Shown here: piece by piece, positions 41,475 to 53,720 of the stretch
Layout of the letters: every line of letters begins with the position of its first letter
Numbering within the stretch: position 1 is the first letter of the stretch
NCBI RefSeq assembly: GCF_030406905.1
Contig: NZ_CP129137.1
Coordinates: 496,001 to 560,000 of the forward strand
Source: Streptomyces sp. HUAS CB01
GTDB lineage: Bacteria > Actinomycetota > Actinomycetes > Streptomycetales > Streptomycetaceae
Direction of reading: 5' to 3'
Length of the DNA stretch: 64,000 nucleotides
Notes under the pieces: model-generated
What the model was told of the DNA's origin: nothing
Database searches by the model: none
What the model saw: the letters and a program-made list of their open reading frames with translations, nothing else
Program-made: the position numbers and the translations under genes

Positions 41475-41668
41475 CGGACTGCTCGGCCGCGGCCCGCGAT
41501 GGTCTCGTCCACCCAGCGGCGCAGCCCCGGGGCGAGACCGGTCCGGCGGGACATCTCCGCTCACTTGTCGAGCAGGACCAGGGTCGGCACGGCCGTGACC
41601 TGGAACCGCTGCGCGAGCGCCGACGACCGGTCGACGGCGACCTTGACGAGCTCGAGCTCGCCGGCAGG
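41475..41668 (-). pseudogene. Thioredoxin C-terminal fragment
   Basis: The minus strand reads [20 protein letters not shown] then [14 protein letters not shown] and stops at TGA 41561-41563. The following bases continue, after a one-step frame change, as [20 protein letters not shown], the rest of a thioredoxin tail. It resembles the C-terminal half of the intact thioredoxin at 45983. The N-terminal half with the WCGPC site is gone, replaced by dnaK sequence. Confidence 0.7.
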
Positions 41669-42369
41669 CTGCTGTCTGTCTCACCGAACTCAGCTCGGTC
41701 CCGGCCTTGTCCGCAGCCTCGAACAGCCGCTGCAGCGCGTACGGGCCCTTGCGCAGGTCGATGCCGTTCCCCTGCTGGAACTTGTCGGCGATGTGGTCCA
41801 CCAGGCGCCGGTCGAAGCCGTCGCCGCGCAGGTGGCTGCCGCCCGCCGTGGACGCACATCGACCACGTCATCGCCGACGTCGAGGAGGCTGACGTCGAAG
41901 GTACCGCCGCCCGGGTCGAAGACGTGCCCGGTCTCGTGCTGCTTCCTGTCCGGACCGGAGGCCGGTGCGGCCGCGGTCGGCTCGTTGGCATGTGCGGCAC
42001 GACGAGGCCGGCCATACGTCCGGCTTGCTCGGGGCGGCGCCGTGCGCTGGGCGTCGTTGAGATGGGCGGACATGGTGATGACCGCCTCCGTCACGCGTTG
42101 CCCGCGGCGTCGGCGAGCTTTCGTAGCACCAGTGTGGTGATCTCCTCCGGTGCGTACACCTTGTCGCGGACGTTGAAGCGGGCGTTGCCGTGCTCGGCGG
42201 GGGCGATGTCGAAGCCGACAGACGGTTCCCTCGGGGTTGGGGATCGCCTGCCTGCGGGCGAGCCGGCCGACAAAGGGTTCGCCATTGTGATGACCGCGGC
42301 CTCCCCGCCCTGCCATGCGGCGATCGCGGAACTGATCGGGCCGAGGCCGATTCCGACTGCCTTGGACAT
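41669..42369 (-). pseudogene. dnaK fragment with deletions and frameshifts
   Basis: The minus strand begins MSKAVGIGLGPISSAIAAWQ and continues to FNVRDKVYAPEEITTLVLRK, in step with DnaK but missing the segment around residues 55-85. After a stop near 42091 the next frame resumes with [40 protein letters not shown] and [11 protein letters not shown] third frame gives [20 protein letters not shown] and [12 protein letters not shown]. It then breaks off into the thioredoxin fragment at about 41668. The intact homologue is at 51050-52954. It is clearly a pseudogene. Confidence 0.85.
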
Positions 42370-42915
42370 AGGAGTCCTCATTCGTCGAAAATCCTGCAAC
42401 ATGGGGGTGGGCCCGCAAAGCCGCGTGCGGCACTGGCAACCGGTCAACGGCGCGGAGCTGGACGCGTCGAAGCGAGTTTCCGGGCCTCTGGGCGCTCCAG
42501 CCGATCGAGCGTCGCGGCGCCGGGGTACATGCGGCCTGGCGTTTCCGCCCGGGTCCCAATTCACCCGGCTGCCCGAGCCGACCAGTACAAACAACGATAA
42601 CAAAGTGGGCCCCCCGCGGGGTATGGGTGGGTGGCATCTTGGTGGAGAGCCCGCACCACCTCACCTCCCTCCCCAGCGGCACAAGCGCCGCCTGACCAGG
42701 ACGCTGCGGTCCGGCTGCGCTGCGGCCGGCCTGGATCGACGGATCGCACGCCCGTCCGACTGCTCGGGCAGTCGGACGCCTGGGCCTGGCAGGGTAATAC
42801 GGGGAGGCTAATTCGCCCCGACATGCGCATGCGTTCTCGCGTCCCGTCGGCAAGGCTGACTGGTAAGCCCAGGAGCCGGGAAGCACCCCGGCTCCCGCAG
42901 CCGGAGGTTGCCGTC
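42370..42915. other. Intergenic region between dnaK remnant and DUF1931 gene
   Basis: About 545 bases with no supported gene. It includes an unusually AT-rich patch (AGTACAAACAACGATAAC, 42583-42600), a CCCCCCGCGGGG run, a perfect hairpin at 42753-42778, and GGTAATACGGGGAGGCTAA (42795-42813) that may be part of the DUF1931 promoter. Confidence 0.5.
42753..42778. repeat. Perfect 11-bp hairpin with TCGG loop
   Basis: CGTCCGACTGC, TCGG, GCAGTCGGACG. It lies 138 bases upstream of the DUF1931 start and far from any stop codon, so a terminator role is not obvious. It may be an RNA structure in the 5' region of that gene or an operator. Confidence 0.6.
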
Positions 42916-43365
42916 ATGACCGTGATGTCCATCGCCAGGTTCGAAAGGTTCTTCCGCGCGGCCGCGGGGCTGGACGTCGACAAGAACGATCTCAAGCGCT
43001 ACAGCGACTTCGTCGACGCCAAGCTCTACGACCTGCTGACCGTCGCCCAGGCCACTGCCAAGGCCAACGGGCGCGACATCATCCGGACCTGTGACCTACC
43101 GATCACGAAGGGCCTGCAGGAGAGCATTCACGACTTCCAGAAGATCGACCAGGAAGTGGAACTCAAGCCGATCCTTGAACAGCTCGCCACCCACCCCGCT
43201 CTGGACCGGACGCCCGACGAGGAGACCGAGGCGGCCTATCCGGACATCGTCGGCGGACTCAGCCTGGCCCTCGCCCAGAGCTTCAAGATCCTCCACCCCG
43301 ACCTGAAGAACCCCCAGACCCAGCACTGGGAACAGGCCCGAGCCGTCTTCGACCGCCTGCTGTGA
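42916..43365 (+). CDS. DUF1931 histone-fold protein
   Basis: A 149-residue protein of the DUF1931 family, whose structures from Aquifex and Thermus show a tandem histone fold. The sequence FERFFRAAAGLDVDKNDLKR and DFVDAKLYDLLTVAQATAKA matches the first histone-like half, DIIRTCDLPITKGLQESIHD is the characteristic middle, and LALAQSFKILHPDLKNPQ lies in the second. It may bind DNA or act in stress. GGAGG at 42903 precedes the ATG. It is the only plus-strand gene inside the chaperone part of the island. Confidence 0.9.
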   Translation: MTVMSIARFERFFRAAAGLDVDKNDLKRYSDFVDAKLYDLLTVAQATAKANGRDIIRTCDLPITKGLQESIHDFQKIDQEVELKPILEQLATHPALDRTPDEETEAAYPDIVGGLSLALAQSFKILHPDLKNPQTQHWEQARAVFDRLL

Positions 43366-43692
43366 GCGGCGACCGCACCATGCGGTGCAGGCCACGGCCG
43401 AACCCGCGCTGCGCTTTGCGCCGCTGTTTCGATACGCCGGTCGTCACCTGCCGGGCGCCGGGTGCCTGACCGGAACGGCGGGCCAGGAACCCTGCGTTCG
43501 TCGCCCTCCGCTTTTCGATGCCGCCCTCGACCATGTGGGCCAAGCCGTCCCGGACGCGGGAGGAATTCCAGGGTCGGAAACTGCGCGCCATCCATGGTGT
43601 CGAAGGAGGAGAAGCCCGTTTGGGCCGTCTCACGGCCCCTTTCGGTCCCGGGCGGTGCCGGACCGTGGTCCCGCACCGCCCGGCTCCTCGGC
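43366..43692. other. Convergent intergenic region
   Basis: About 330 bases between the converging DUF1931 and hsp20 genes. Frames here are arginine-rich shadows without ribosome sites. No strong hairpin was found by eye. Confidence 0.4.
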
Positions 43693-44184
43693 TCAACGAC
43701 CGCCGCTCTCGCTGCTTTCGGTGATCTGGATATGACGGGGCTTGGCGACCTCCGCCTTGGGGACGGTGACCGTGAGCACACCGGCCGACATCTCCGCTGT
43801 GACCTTCTCGGCGTCCACATCTCCGGGCAGCCGCAGCCGGTACTCGAAGGCACCGGTTCGGCGGGTGCTACGGCGCAGGACGCCCTTGCGCTCCTTTTCC
43901 TTGATCTCTCCGCTGATCACCAGCTCCTGTCCGTTGGCCTCGACGTCGATGTCCTTGCTCTTGACGCCAGGGAGTTCGATCTCGACCACGATGGCATCAT
44001 CAGTCTCCGTGACGTCCGCGAGGGGGGTCCACGCCACCGCGGGCGCGGCGCCGCCCACCGTGGATTCGAGCAATCCGCTCATCTGGGTGAGCAGTTCGTC
44101 GAATTCCGTCAGCGGATTGCGGGCCCACCCGAGGGGCCGCTCCATCGTTCCGCCACTGCGGTGGCGCCGGACGGGCAAGGTCAT
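43693..44184 (-). CDS. hsp20: Hsp20/alpha-crystallin small heat shock protein
   Basis: A 163-residue holdase chaperone. The alpha-crystallin domain covers about residues 50-150: WTPLADVTETDDAIVVEIEL, PGVKSKDIDVEANGQELVIS, GEIKEKERKG and the terminal-side AGVLTVTVPKAEV. The C-terminal ITESSESGGR lacks a clear I-x-I anchor. Its ATG overlaps the stop of the cNMP/MFS chimera as ATGA, making it the last gene of the minus-strand chaperone operon. The mycobacterial HspX relative is the hallmark of the DosR regulon. An ATG at codon 14 (MERPLGW) is an alternative start. Confidence 0.93.
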   Translation of the reverse strand: MTLPVRRHRSGGTMERPLGWARNPLTEFDELLTQMSGLLESTVGGAAPAVAWTPLADVTETDDAIVVEIELPGVKSKDIDVEANGQELVISGEIKEKERKGVLRRSTRRTGAFEYRLRLPGDVDAEKVTAEMSAGVLTVTVPKAEVAKPRHIQITESSESGGR

Positions 44185-45977
44185 CGCCCATCACCTCCGT
44201 CTTCTCGTGGGTTCGCGGCAGTACCGCCTTCCTCGCCCGGCGCGGAGGGCCGGCCGGGCGGAGCACAGATGTCATCGGGCAGGCTCTGCGCACGCGATTC
44301 GCGGGCCGCTTCGCGCAGCGCCTTATGGAAGCGTCCAGGGCCCCATGCCCGTCCCCCCACGATGCGCTCGAGATCCTCGCGTCCGGTCGGGCCGCGCTCG
44401 GCGAGAGCCTGGGAGACCTGCTCGATCTCGTCGTCGAGGGCTTGATCGGCCATGGCCGAGGTCCGGCTCGCCGTGCCTGCGGTGCCGACCAAGCCCCGGC
44501 GAGTAGAACTGCCGGTTCCGGTCCCGGGACGGCACCTGAGCCCGCCTGCGCGCTCGCGCTGTGTGCGGCGGGCCTTGCGGTCTGCGATCCGCTGTTGCCG
44601 CTCGCGCACCGCCCGCCGGACATCTTCGGGGAGGTCGCGCTCGCGTACGGCTGCCGGGGAGGGTTCGTTCCGCGCGTCGGCGTCCGCCTCCTCCGCGGTC
44701 AGCGGCCTGGCGATGTTCTCCAGGGACTGCTGTTCGGCACGGACGCCGAAGAACAGCTCGGCGAGTCCGCCGAGGGCCATGGCCACGGCTCCGATGACGA
44801 AGCCGAGGGCCACCAGACCGGAGTCGCCGCTGTGAACGAACCGTCCGAAGAGCAGTGGTCCGGTGATGCCTCCGATGGCCGTACCGACGGCGAAGAAGAG
44901 CGAGATGGACAGTGCGCGAGTCTCCATGGGGAACACCTCGCCGACCGTCAGGTACGCCGAACTCGCTCCCGCCGAGGCCACGAAGAAGGTCACCGACACC
45001 AGCAGGAAGAAGGTCCATGCGGTCAGGGAGCCGTTGCTCGTCAGCACAGCGAGCAGGACGGAGGCGGCCGCCGCACCGAAGTAGGTTCCTGTGATCATCG
45101 GCTTCCGGCCGACCGTGTCGAAGAAGCGGCCCAGAAGCAGCGGCCCGAGGAAGTTGGCGACGGCGAAGAGGGCCATGAAGTACGGGACCGAGCCCGAGCC
45201 GGTGCCGAAGAAGCCGCTGAGGATGGTCCCCAGGCCGAACACGATCGCGTTGTACAGGAATGCCTGGCCGATGAAGAGCGCCAGTCCGAGCAGGGCGCGG
45301 CGCGGGTACCGTCGTATGGCGACCCGCGCGATCTCGGTGAACGGGATGACCTTGGGCTGCCGGACGGTGATCGCCTCGCCCGGCTCCGGCAGGTCCCCGG
45401 TCGTGAGGGACATGCAGCTCCGGACCTGGCCCTGCAGCCAGCGGTGCGGCAGCCGGTTGCGGGCTGCGAACTCCCGTAGCCGCAGGGTGTCGGGCGAGCA
45501 GCGGGAGCCGAGGATGCGAAACCCCGCGCCGGAGCCGATGAGGGCGGTGCGGCGGGCCGGGTAGGCACGCAGGATGAAGGAGTCGAGGATGGGATCCCCG
45601 GCGACGAGGCCCCGCGACCGGTCGACCGGGACGGAGCGGACCTCACCGTCCTCCCGCGCCCACGCCGTGTGGAAGGCCACCTGCCCCTGGAGCAACCCCA
45701 GTTCACCGAGGAGGCGGCCGGGACCGTGCACGTTCATCACGTGCTCTCCCGCGGTGCCATGGCGCTCGGTGATCGCGATCGAACCGCTGTGGACGACGAA
45801 GAACCGCTCGCACGGCTCTCCTTCCCTGATCGGGAGCTGACCGGCGCGAACGGCCAGGCCGTGAGCGCGACCGGTGAGGAAGCCGACCTGCGCGTCCGTC
45901 AGCCGGGGATTCGCTCCGTACAGATCCGGGATCTCGGGGAGTGCGGTCTCCTTGGGCTCCTCCGTCGGCCGGCCCAC
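44181..45977 (-). CDS. Chimeric protein: cNMP-binding domain fused to the C-terminal half of an MFS transporter
   Basis: A 598-residue protein with an unusual build. Residues about 20-140 are a cNMP-binding beta-roll (GRLLGELGLLQGQVAFHTAW, again without the cAMP-contact Arg). Residues 146-180 match the linker of the cNMP/FAD-reductase at 39433 (GAGFRILGSRCSPDTLRLRE) up to RLPHRW. At about residue 181 the sequence switches to an MFS transporter and shows only six membrane helices, with the GRFFDTVGRKP loop of the second half. A charged tail and a winged-helix-like end (REDLERIVGGRAWGPGRFHK) follow. The start at GTG 45977 follows GGGAGG; GTG 45986, overlapping the trx stop, is an alternative. 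Confidence 0.8.
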   Translation of the reverse strand: MGRPTEEPKETALPEIPDLYGANPRLTDAQVGFLTGRAHGLAVRAGQLPIREGEPCERFFVVHSGSIAITERHGTAGEHVMNVHGPGRLLGELGLLQGQVAFHTAWAREDGEVRSVPVDRSRGLVAGDPILDSFILRAYPARRTALIGSGAGFRILGSRCSPDTLRLREFAARNRLPHRWLQGQVRSCMSLTTGDLPEPGEAITVRQPKVIPFTEIARVAIRRYPRRALLGLALFIGQAFLYNAIVFGLGTILSGFFGTGSGSVPYFMALFAVANFLGPLLLGRFFDTVGRKPMITGTYFGAAAASVLLAVLTSNGSLTAWTFFLLVSVTFFVASAGASSAYLTVGEVFPMETRALSISLFFAVGTAIGGITGPLLFGRFVHSGDSGLVALGFVIGAVAMALGGLAELFFGVRAEQQSLENIARPLTAEEADADARNEPSPAAVRERDLPEDVRRAVRERQQRIADRKARRTQRERAGGLRCRPGTGTGSSTRRGLVGTAGTASRTSAMADQALDDEIEQVSQALAERGPTGREDLERIVGGRAWGPGRFHKALREAARESRAQSLPDDICAPPGRPSAPGEEGGTAANPREDGGDGR

Positions 45978-45982
45978 CGTGT

Positions 45983-46437
45983 TCACCCTCCCGCGGCGGT
46001 TTGCCGGCCCGCCACGGCCTGTTCGACCCACTCACGCAAAACGTGCGCGGGTGCCGCCCCGGCCTGCCGGGCGACCGTCTCGCCCTTGTCCAGGACGAGC
46101 AGCGTGGGCACCGCCTGCACCTCGAACCGCCGGCTGAGCCGCGGGTTCCGATCGACGTCGACCTTTACGAGCTTGATCCGTCCGGCGAGGTCGAGGGCGA
46201 CCTGTTCGAGGGCGGGGCTGACCATGCGGCAGGGACCGCACCAGGTGGCCCAGAGATCGACCAGGACGGGCATGGTGGCGTTGTCGGCGACCTCGGCGAA
46301 GTCGTCGTCGCCCGCGTCGACGATCCAGGGCAGGGGCTGCTTGCAGTGACCGCACTTGGGGCGTCCCTCGGCGGCCACGGGAACCCGGTTCCCGCGCTCA
46401 CAGTTCGGGCAGGTCACCGTCGTCGTTCGGGTGGTGT

Positions 46438-46441
<4 letters not shown>
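45983..46441 (-). CDS. Thioredoxin with N-terminal zinc finger (TrxC/Trx2 type)
   Basis: A 152-residue thioredoxin. The N-terminal zinc ribbon uses CPNCERGN and CGHCKQP. The thioredoxin fold follows with the active site [20 protein letters not shown] and the cis-Pro loop [13 protein letters not shown]. This arrangement matches TrxC, a stress-inducible disulfide reductase and chaperone. It overlaps the end of clpB by 4 bases (start 46441, clpB stop 46438), so it is coupled in the chaperone operon. A C-terminal copy fragment occurs at 41475-41668. Confidence 0.94.
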
Positions 46442-49067
<2,626 letters not shown>

Positions 49068-49077
<10 letters not shown>

Positions 49078-49475
49078 GGGGGTGAGTCACTCCTCCTGCC
49101 GCGGGCGCGCAGTGCGGCTTCGAGCAGGCTGATGCGGTCGAGCAGGTCGAGCACCAGACCGATGGATGCGTAGTTGAGGCAGAGCCCGGAGCGCAGCCGC
49201 TGGACGCGGGCGAGGACCGCCGGAGCGTTGGTGTCGAACACCAGGCGCCCCGAGGCGTCGCGCTCGGCGTCGACCAGTCCGAGGGCCACGAACCGGCGGA
49301 CCAGGTCGGGGTGGAGGCCCGAGCGGCGGGCCACGGCGTCCACGGACAGCCTGGGCACGGGCACGAGCGCGTAGCGCACGGCCGTGGCGTCGGCGCTCGT
49401 CCGTACGGGACGCTCGCCCGCGTCGGCCCGGGCGGTCCGGCCGCCGGTCGCCGGTCCTGAGGGTCGGTGGCTCAT
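49068..49475 (-). CDS. cbpM: Chaperone modulator CbpM-like, MerR-type HTH protein
   Basis: A 135-residue protein with a MerR-like helix-turn-helix ([20 protein letters not shown], then [13 protein letters not shown]) and a C-terminal [20 protein letters not shown] typical of CbpM, which binds the J-domain of CbpA. The first 35 residues are low-complexity. It begins inside the last bases of the DnaJ-like gene (ATGA overlap) and runs into clpB, so translation is coupled. HspR repressors look similar, but no HAIR operator was found near dnaK, so the modulator role is preferred. Confidence 0.8.
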
Positions 49476-50425
49476 CGCGACCTCCTGGGGTCGTACGAAG
49501 AGGTGGCGGCGAGCTCCTCGAACAGCTCGCGCTCCCGGTCGCCCAGGGTGGGCGGCACCATGATGCGGAGTTCGGCGTACAGGTCGCCGTTGGCGCCGCG
49601 CGGGTTCGGCATGCCCTCGCCGCGCAGCCGCAGCCGCCGGCCGCTGGAGGAGCCCGCGGGCACGGTGACCTTGGCCGTGCCGCCGCCGGGGGTGGGCACC
49701 GGCACGGTCGCGCCCAGGGCCGCCTCCCAGGGGGTGACGGGGACCTGTACGTGGACGTCGCGGCCGTCCAGTCGGAACTTGGGGTGGGGCTGGACACGGA
49801 CCCGCAGGTACAGGTCTCCTGCGGGTGCGTCACCGCCGCCGCGGCCGCCCTCGCCGGCCAGGCGGATGCGCTGCCCGTCGGTTACGCCGGGCGGTACATC
49901 GACGCTGTACTGCCGCGGCTGCCCGGTCGGACCGGCGAGCGTGACGGTGCGGCGGCCGCCCCTGTACGCCTCCTCGACGGTGAGCGGCAGCTCGGCCTCC
50001 TGGTCGGCTCCCGGTACACCGCCGGGGGCGGCGCCTGCTCCGAAGAGCGAGCCGAGCAGGTCCTCGATGTCGATGCCCTCCGCCGCGAAGTCGTCGCCGA
50101 AACCGGTGGTGTACCGGACACGGGGGCCGCCCGCGCCCGCGGTCCTCCGAGCGCGGAAGCCGCCGCCCGCTCCGGCCGCGACCCGTTCGTCGAAGTCCTC
50201 GGGGATCTTGCGGAAGTCCTCACCGAAGCGGTCGTAGCGGGCCCGGGTCTTCGGGTCCGAAAGGACGCTGTATGCCTCGTTGAGGTCCTTGAAGCGTTCC
50301 TCCGCCCCCGGGTCCTTGTTGACGTCGGGGTGGTACTTGCGGGCGAGCTTGCGATATGCCTGCTGGATCTCGTCCTGGCTCGCGGTCCTCGACACGCCCA
50401 GTACCTCGTAGAAGTCCCGTGCCAT
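49472..50425 (-). CDS. DnaJ/CbpA-type co-chaperone without zinc-finger domain
   Basis: A 317-residue J-domain protein. Residues 1-70 are the J-domain with the HPD triad in [21 protein letters not shown] glycine-rich linker follows ([17 protein letters not shown]) and then the C-terminal substrate domains with [20 protein letters not shown] and [20 protein letters not shown]. The CxxCxGxG zinc repeats of true DnaJ are absent, which makes it a type II/CbpA protein and fits the adjacent cbpM. It starts 6 bases after grpE and would stimulate the DnaK at 51050. Confidence 0.93.
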   Translation of the reverse strand: MARDFYEVLGVSRTASQDEIQQAYRKLARKYHPDVNKDPGAEERFKDLNEAYSVLSDPKTRARYDRFGEDFRKIPEDFDERVAAGAGGGFRARRTAGAGGPRVRYTTGFGDDFAAEGIDIEDLLGSLFGAGAAPGGVPGADQEAELPLTVEEAYRGGRRTVTLAGPTGQPRQYSVDVPPGVTDGQRIRLAGEGGRGGGDAPAGDLYLRVRVQPHPKFRLDGRDVHVQVPVTPWEAALGATVPVPTPGGGTAKVTVPAGSSSGRRLRLRGEGMPNPRGANGDLYAELRIMVPPTLGDRERELFEELAATSSYDPRRSR

Positions 50426-50431
50426 GACCGC

Positions 50432-51040
50432 TCACTCCCGCTTCGCGACGGTCACGGCGGCGGGCCTGAGCTGCCGTTCGCCGTCCCCGTAGCCCGGGCG
50501 CAGCACCTTGACGACGGTGCCCGGTACGGCGTCGGGGTCGTGGACGACGCCGACCACCTCGTGCCGGGCCGGGTCGAAGGCGACGCCAGTTTCCGCGTGC
50601 CGCGGGTAGCCGAGCAGTTCGAGGACGTTCACCGCCTGGTCGCGGACCGCCCGGACGCCCTCCACGATCGCGCCGGCGTCGGCTCCGGCGTGGGCCAGGG
50701 CGAGTTCGAGGTTGTCCAGGACGGGCAGGAAGGCGGCGGCCGTACGAGCACGCTCGACGCTCCGCTCCCGCTGCAGTTCCCTGGCGTGGCGCTTGCGGAG
50801 GTTGTCGAGGTCGGCGAGCGCGCGCCGCCAGCGGTCCTCGAGTTCCTGGAGCTCGGCCGTGTACTCGTCCTCGGACGGTGCGGGACCGCCGACCGCGTCG
50901 GGGCCGGGTTCCCCGTCCGCAGGCCCGTTCGGCGGGCCCCCGCGCGGAAGATCCCCGCGGGGAGGGTGCACGGCGCCCTCCGGGGCCGAGCCGGTCTGGT
51001 CCGGCACGGCCGGGTCGGGTTCCCTGGGGTGGCTCGGCAT
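50432..51040 (-). CDS. grpE: GrpE nucleotide exchange factor
   Basis: A 202-residue co-chaperone that releases ADP from DnaK. The N-terminal 60 residues are disordered and proline-rich. Then comes the long dimerising helix (ELQELEDRWRRALADLDNLR, KRHARELQRERSVERARTAA) and the beta-wing with FDPARHEVVGVVHDPDAVPG and VVKVLRPGYGDGERQLRPA. It lies between dnaK (9 bases away) and the dnaJ-like gene. It is shorter in the C-terminal head than many GrpE proteins but complete. Confidence 0.95.
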   Translation of the reverse strand: MPSHPREPDPAVPDQTGSAPEGAVHPPRGDLPRGGPPNGPADGEPGPDAVGGPAPSEDEYTAELQELEDRWRRALADLDNLRKRHARELQRERSVERARTAAAFLPVLDNLELALAHAGADAGAIVEGVRAVRDQAVNVLELLGYPRHAETGVAFDPARHEVVGVVHDPDAVPGTVVKVLRPGYGDGERQLRPAAVTVAKRE

Positions 51041-51049
51041 GGCGCTTCC

Positions 51050-52954
<1,905 letters not shown>

Positions 52955-53008
52955 GAGGAACTCCTCCCGGTGCGGCGGCATGCGCCGACACTGCGGATCC
53001 GATTTCGA

Positions 53009-53497
53009 TCAGGTGGGGGTGGGACGTCCGCCGGCGCCGGTGGTCTGCAGCCCACCGAGCAGCCGTACGGCCTCGTCGGCGACCGCTTCGTCGACGAGGA
53101 CGTCGTACCGGCTGGGCTCCATCGAGCGGACGGAGGCGAAGTCGCGGCGGCCGCCCTGCAGGGCGTGCAGCAACATGCCGAACAGCGCGCCCAGGATCGC
53201 TCCGAAAATCAGGCCGTAGAGGGCGACGAGCAGGGCGGAGACGAGGGGGTTCACCCAGTCGAACAGGCCGAAGAGCCAGCCGATCAGGGCACCGGGAAGG
53301 GCCCCGCTCGCCGCTCCGTTCAGGGCGGCCCTGCCGTAGTCCATACGGCCGACGACCTGCTCGACGAGGCGGACGTCCTGGCCGATGATGGCCACCCTCT
53401 GAACGGGAAACCCCTGGTCCGCGAGGTGGTCGACGGCGCGTTCGGCTTCTTGGTACGTCTCGTACGTGGCAACGGACCTACGAGGCTGCTCGGTCAT
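53009..53497 (-). CDS. General stress protein, YflT/GSP17M-like with glycine-zipper segment
   Basis: A 162-residue protein. The N-terminal domain SVATYETYQEAERAVDHLAD and FPVQRVAIIGQDVRLVEQVV is the heat-induced YflT type. A hydrophobic middle (GAASGALPGALIGWLFGLFD and ALLVALYGLIFGAILGALFG) forms two membrane helices with glycine-zipper spacing. The end (EPSRYDVLVDEAVADEAVRL) is soluble. The ATG at 53497 follows AAGGA. It is just upstream of dnaK on the same strand (54-base gap) and could be co-transcribed. Its function is unknown, but it fits stress response. Confidence 0.85.
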   Translation of the reverse strand: MTEQPRRSVATYETYQEAERAVDHLADQGFPVQRVAIIGQDVRLVEQVVGRMDYGRAALNGAASGALPGALIGWLFGLFDWVNPLVSALLVALYGLIFGAILGALFGMLLHALQGGRRDFASVRSMEPSRYDVLVDEAVADEAVRLLGGLQTTGAGGRPTPT

Positions 53498-53720
53498 CAC
53501 CCCAGTCCTTCCTACCGGTGAGTACTGCGGCCCCGGGCATGTCCCAGGCTCGCGGACCGAGCAGCGTTACGCCTGCCCCCGGGAGGTCAAAGAACAACGG
53601 GACCCGTCGCCCCCCGAGCACCAGACGAAGACTCCGAACATCTCGGGTAAATTTGGTCCGAGAGGCGTACAGGAAGTGCCGCTGTCACCTCTCTCAGGGC
53701 TCGGGGAACGGAGTGATCCC

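Noticed and set aside
43366..43692. A 137-codon minus-strand gene between DUF1931 and hsp20
   Set aside because: The frame is basic and low in complexity, overlaps the DUF1931 gene in antisense and lacks a ribosome site.
52955..53008. HspR (HAIR) or HrcA (CIRCE) operator upstream of dnaK
   Set aside because: Neither CTTGAGT-N7-ACTCAAG nor the CIRCE dyad is present in the gap before dnaK, even allowing a few mismatches by eye.
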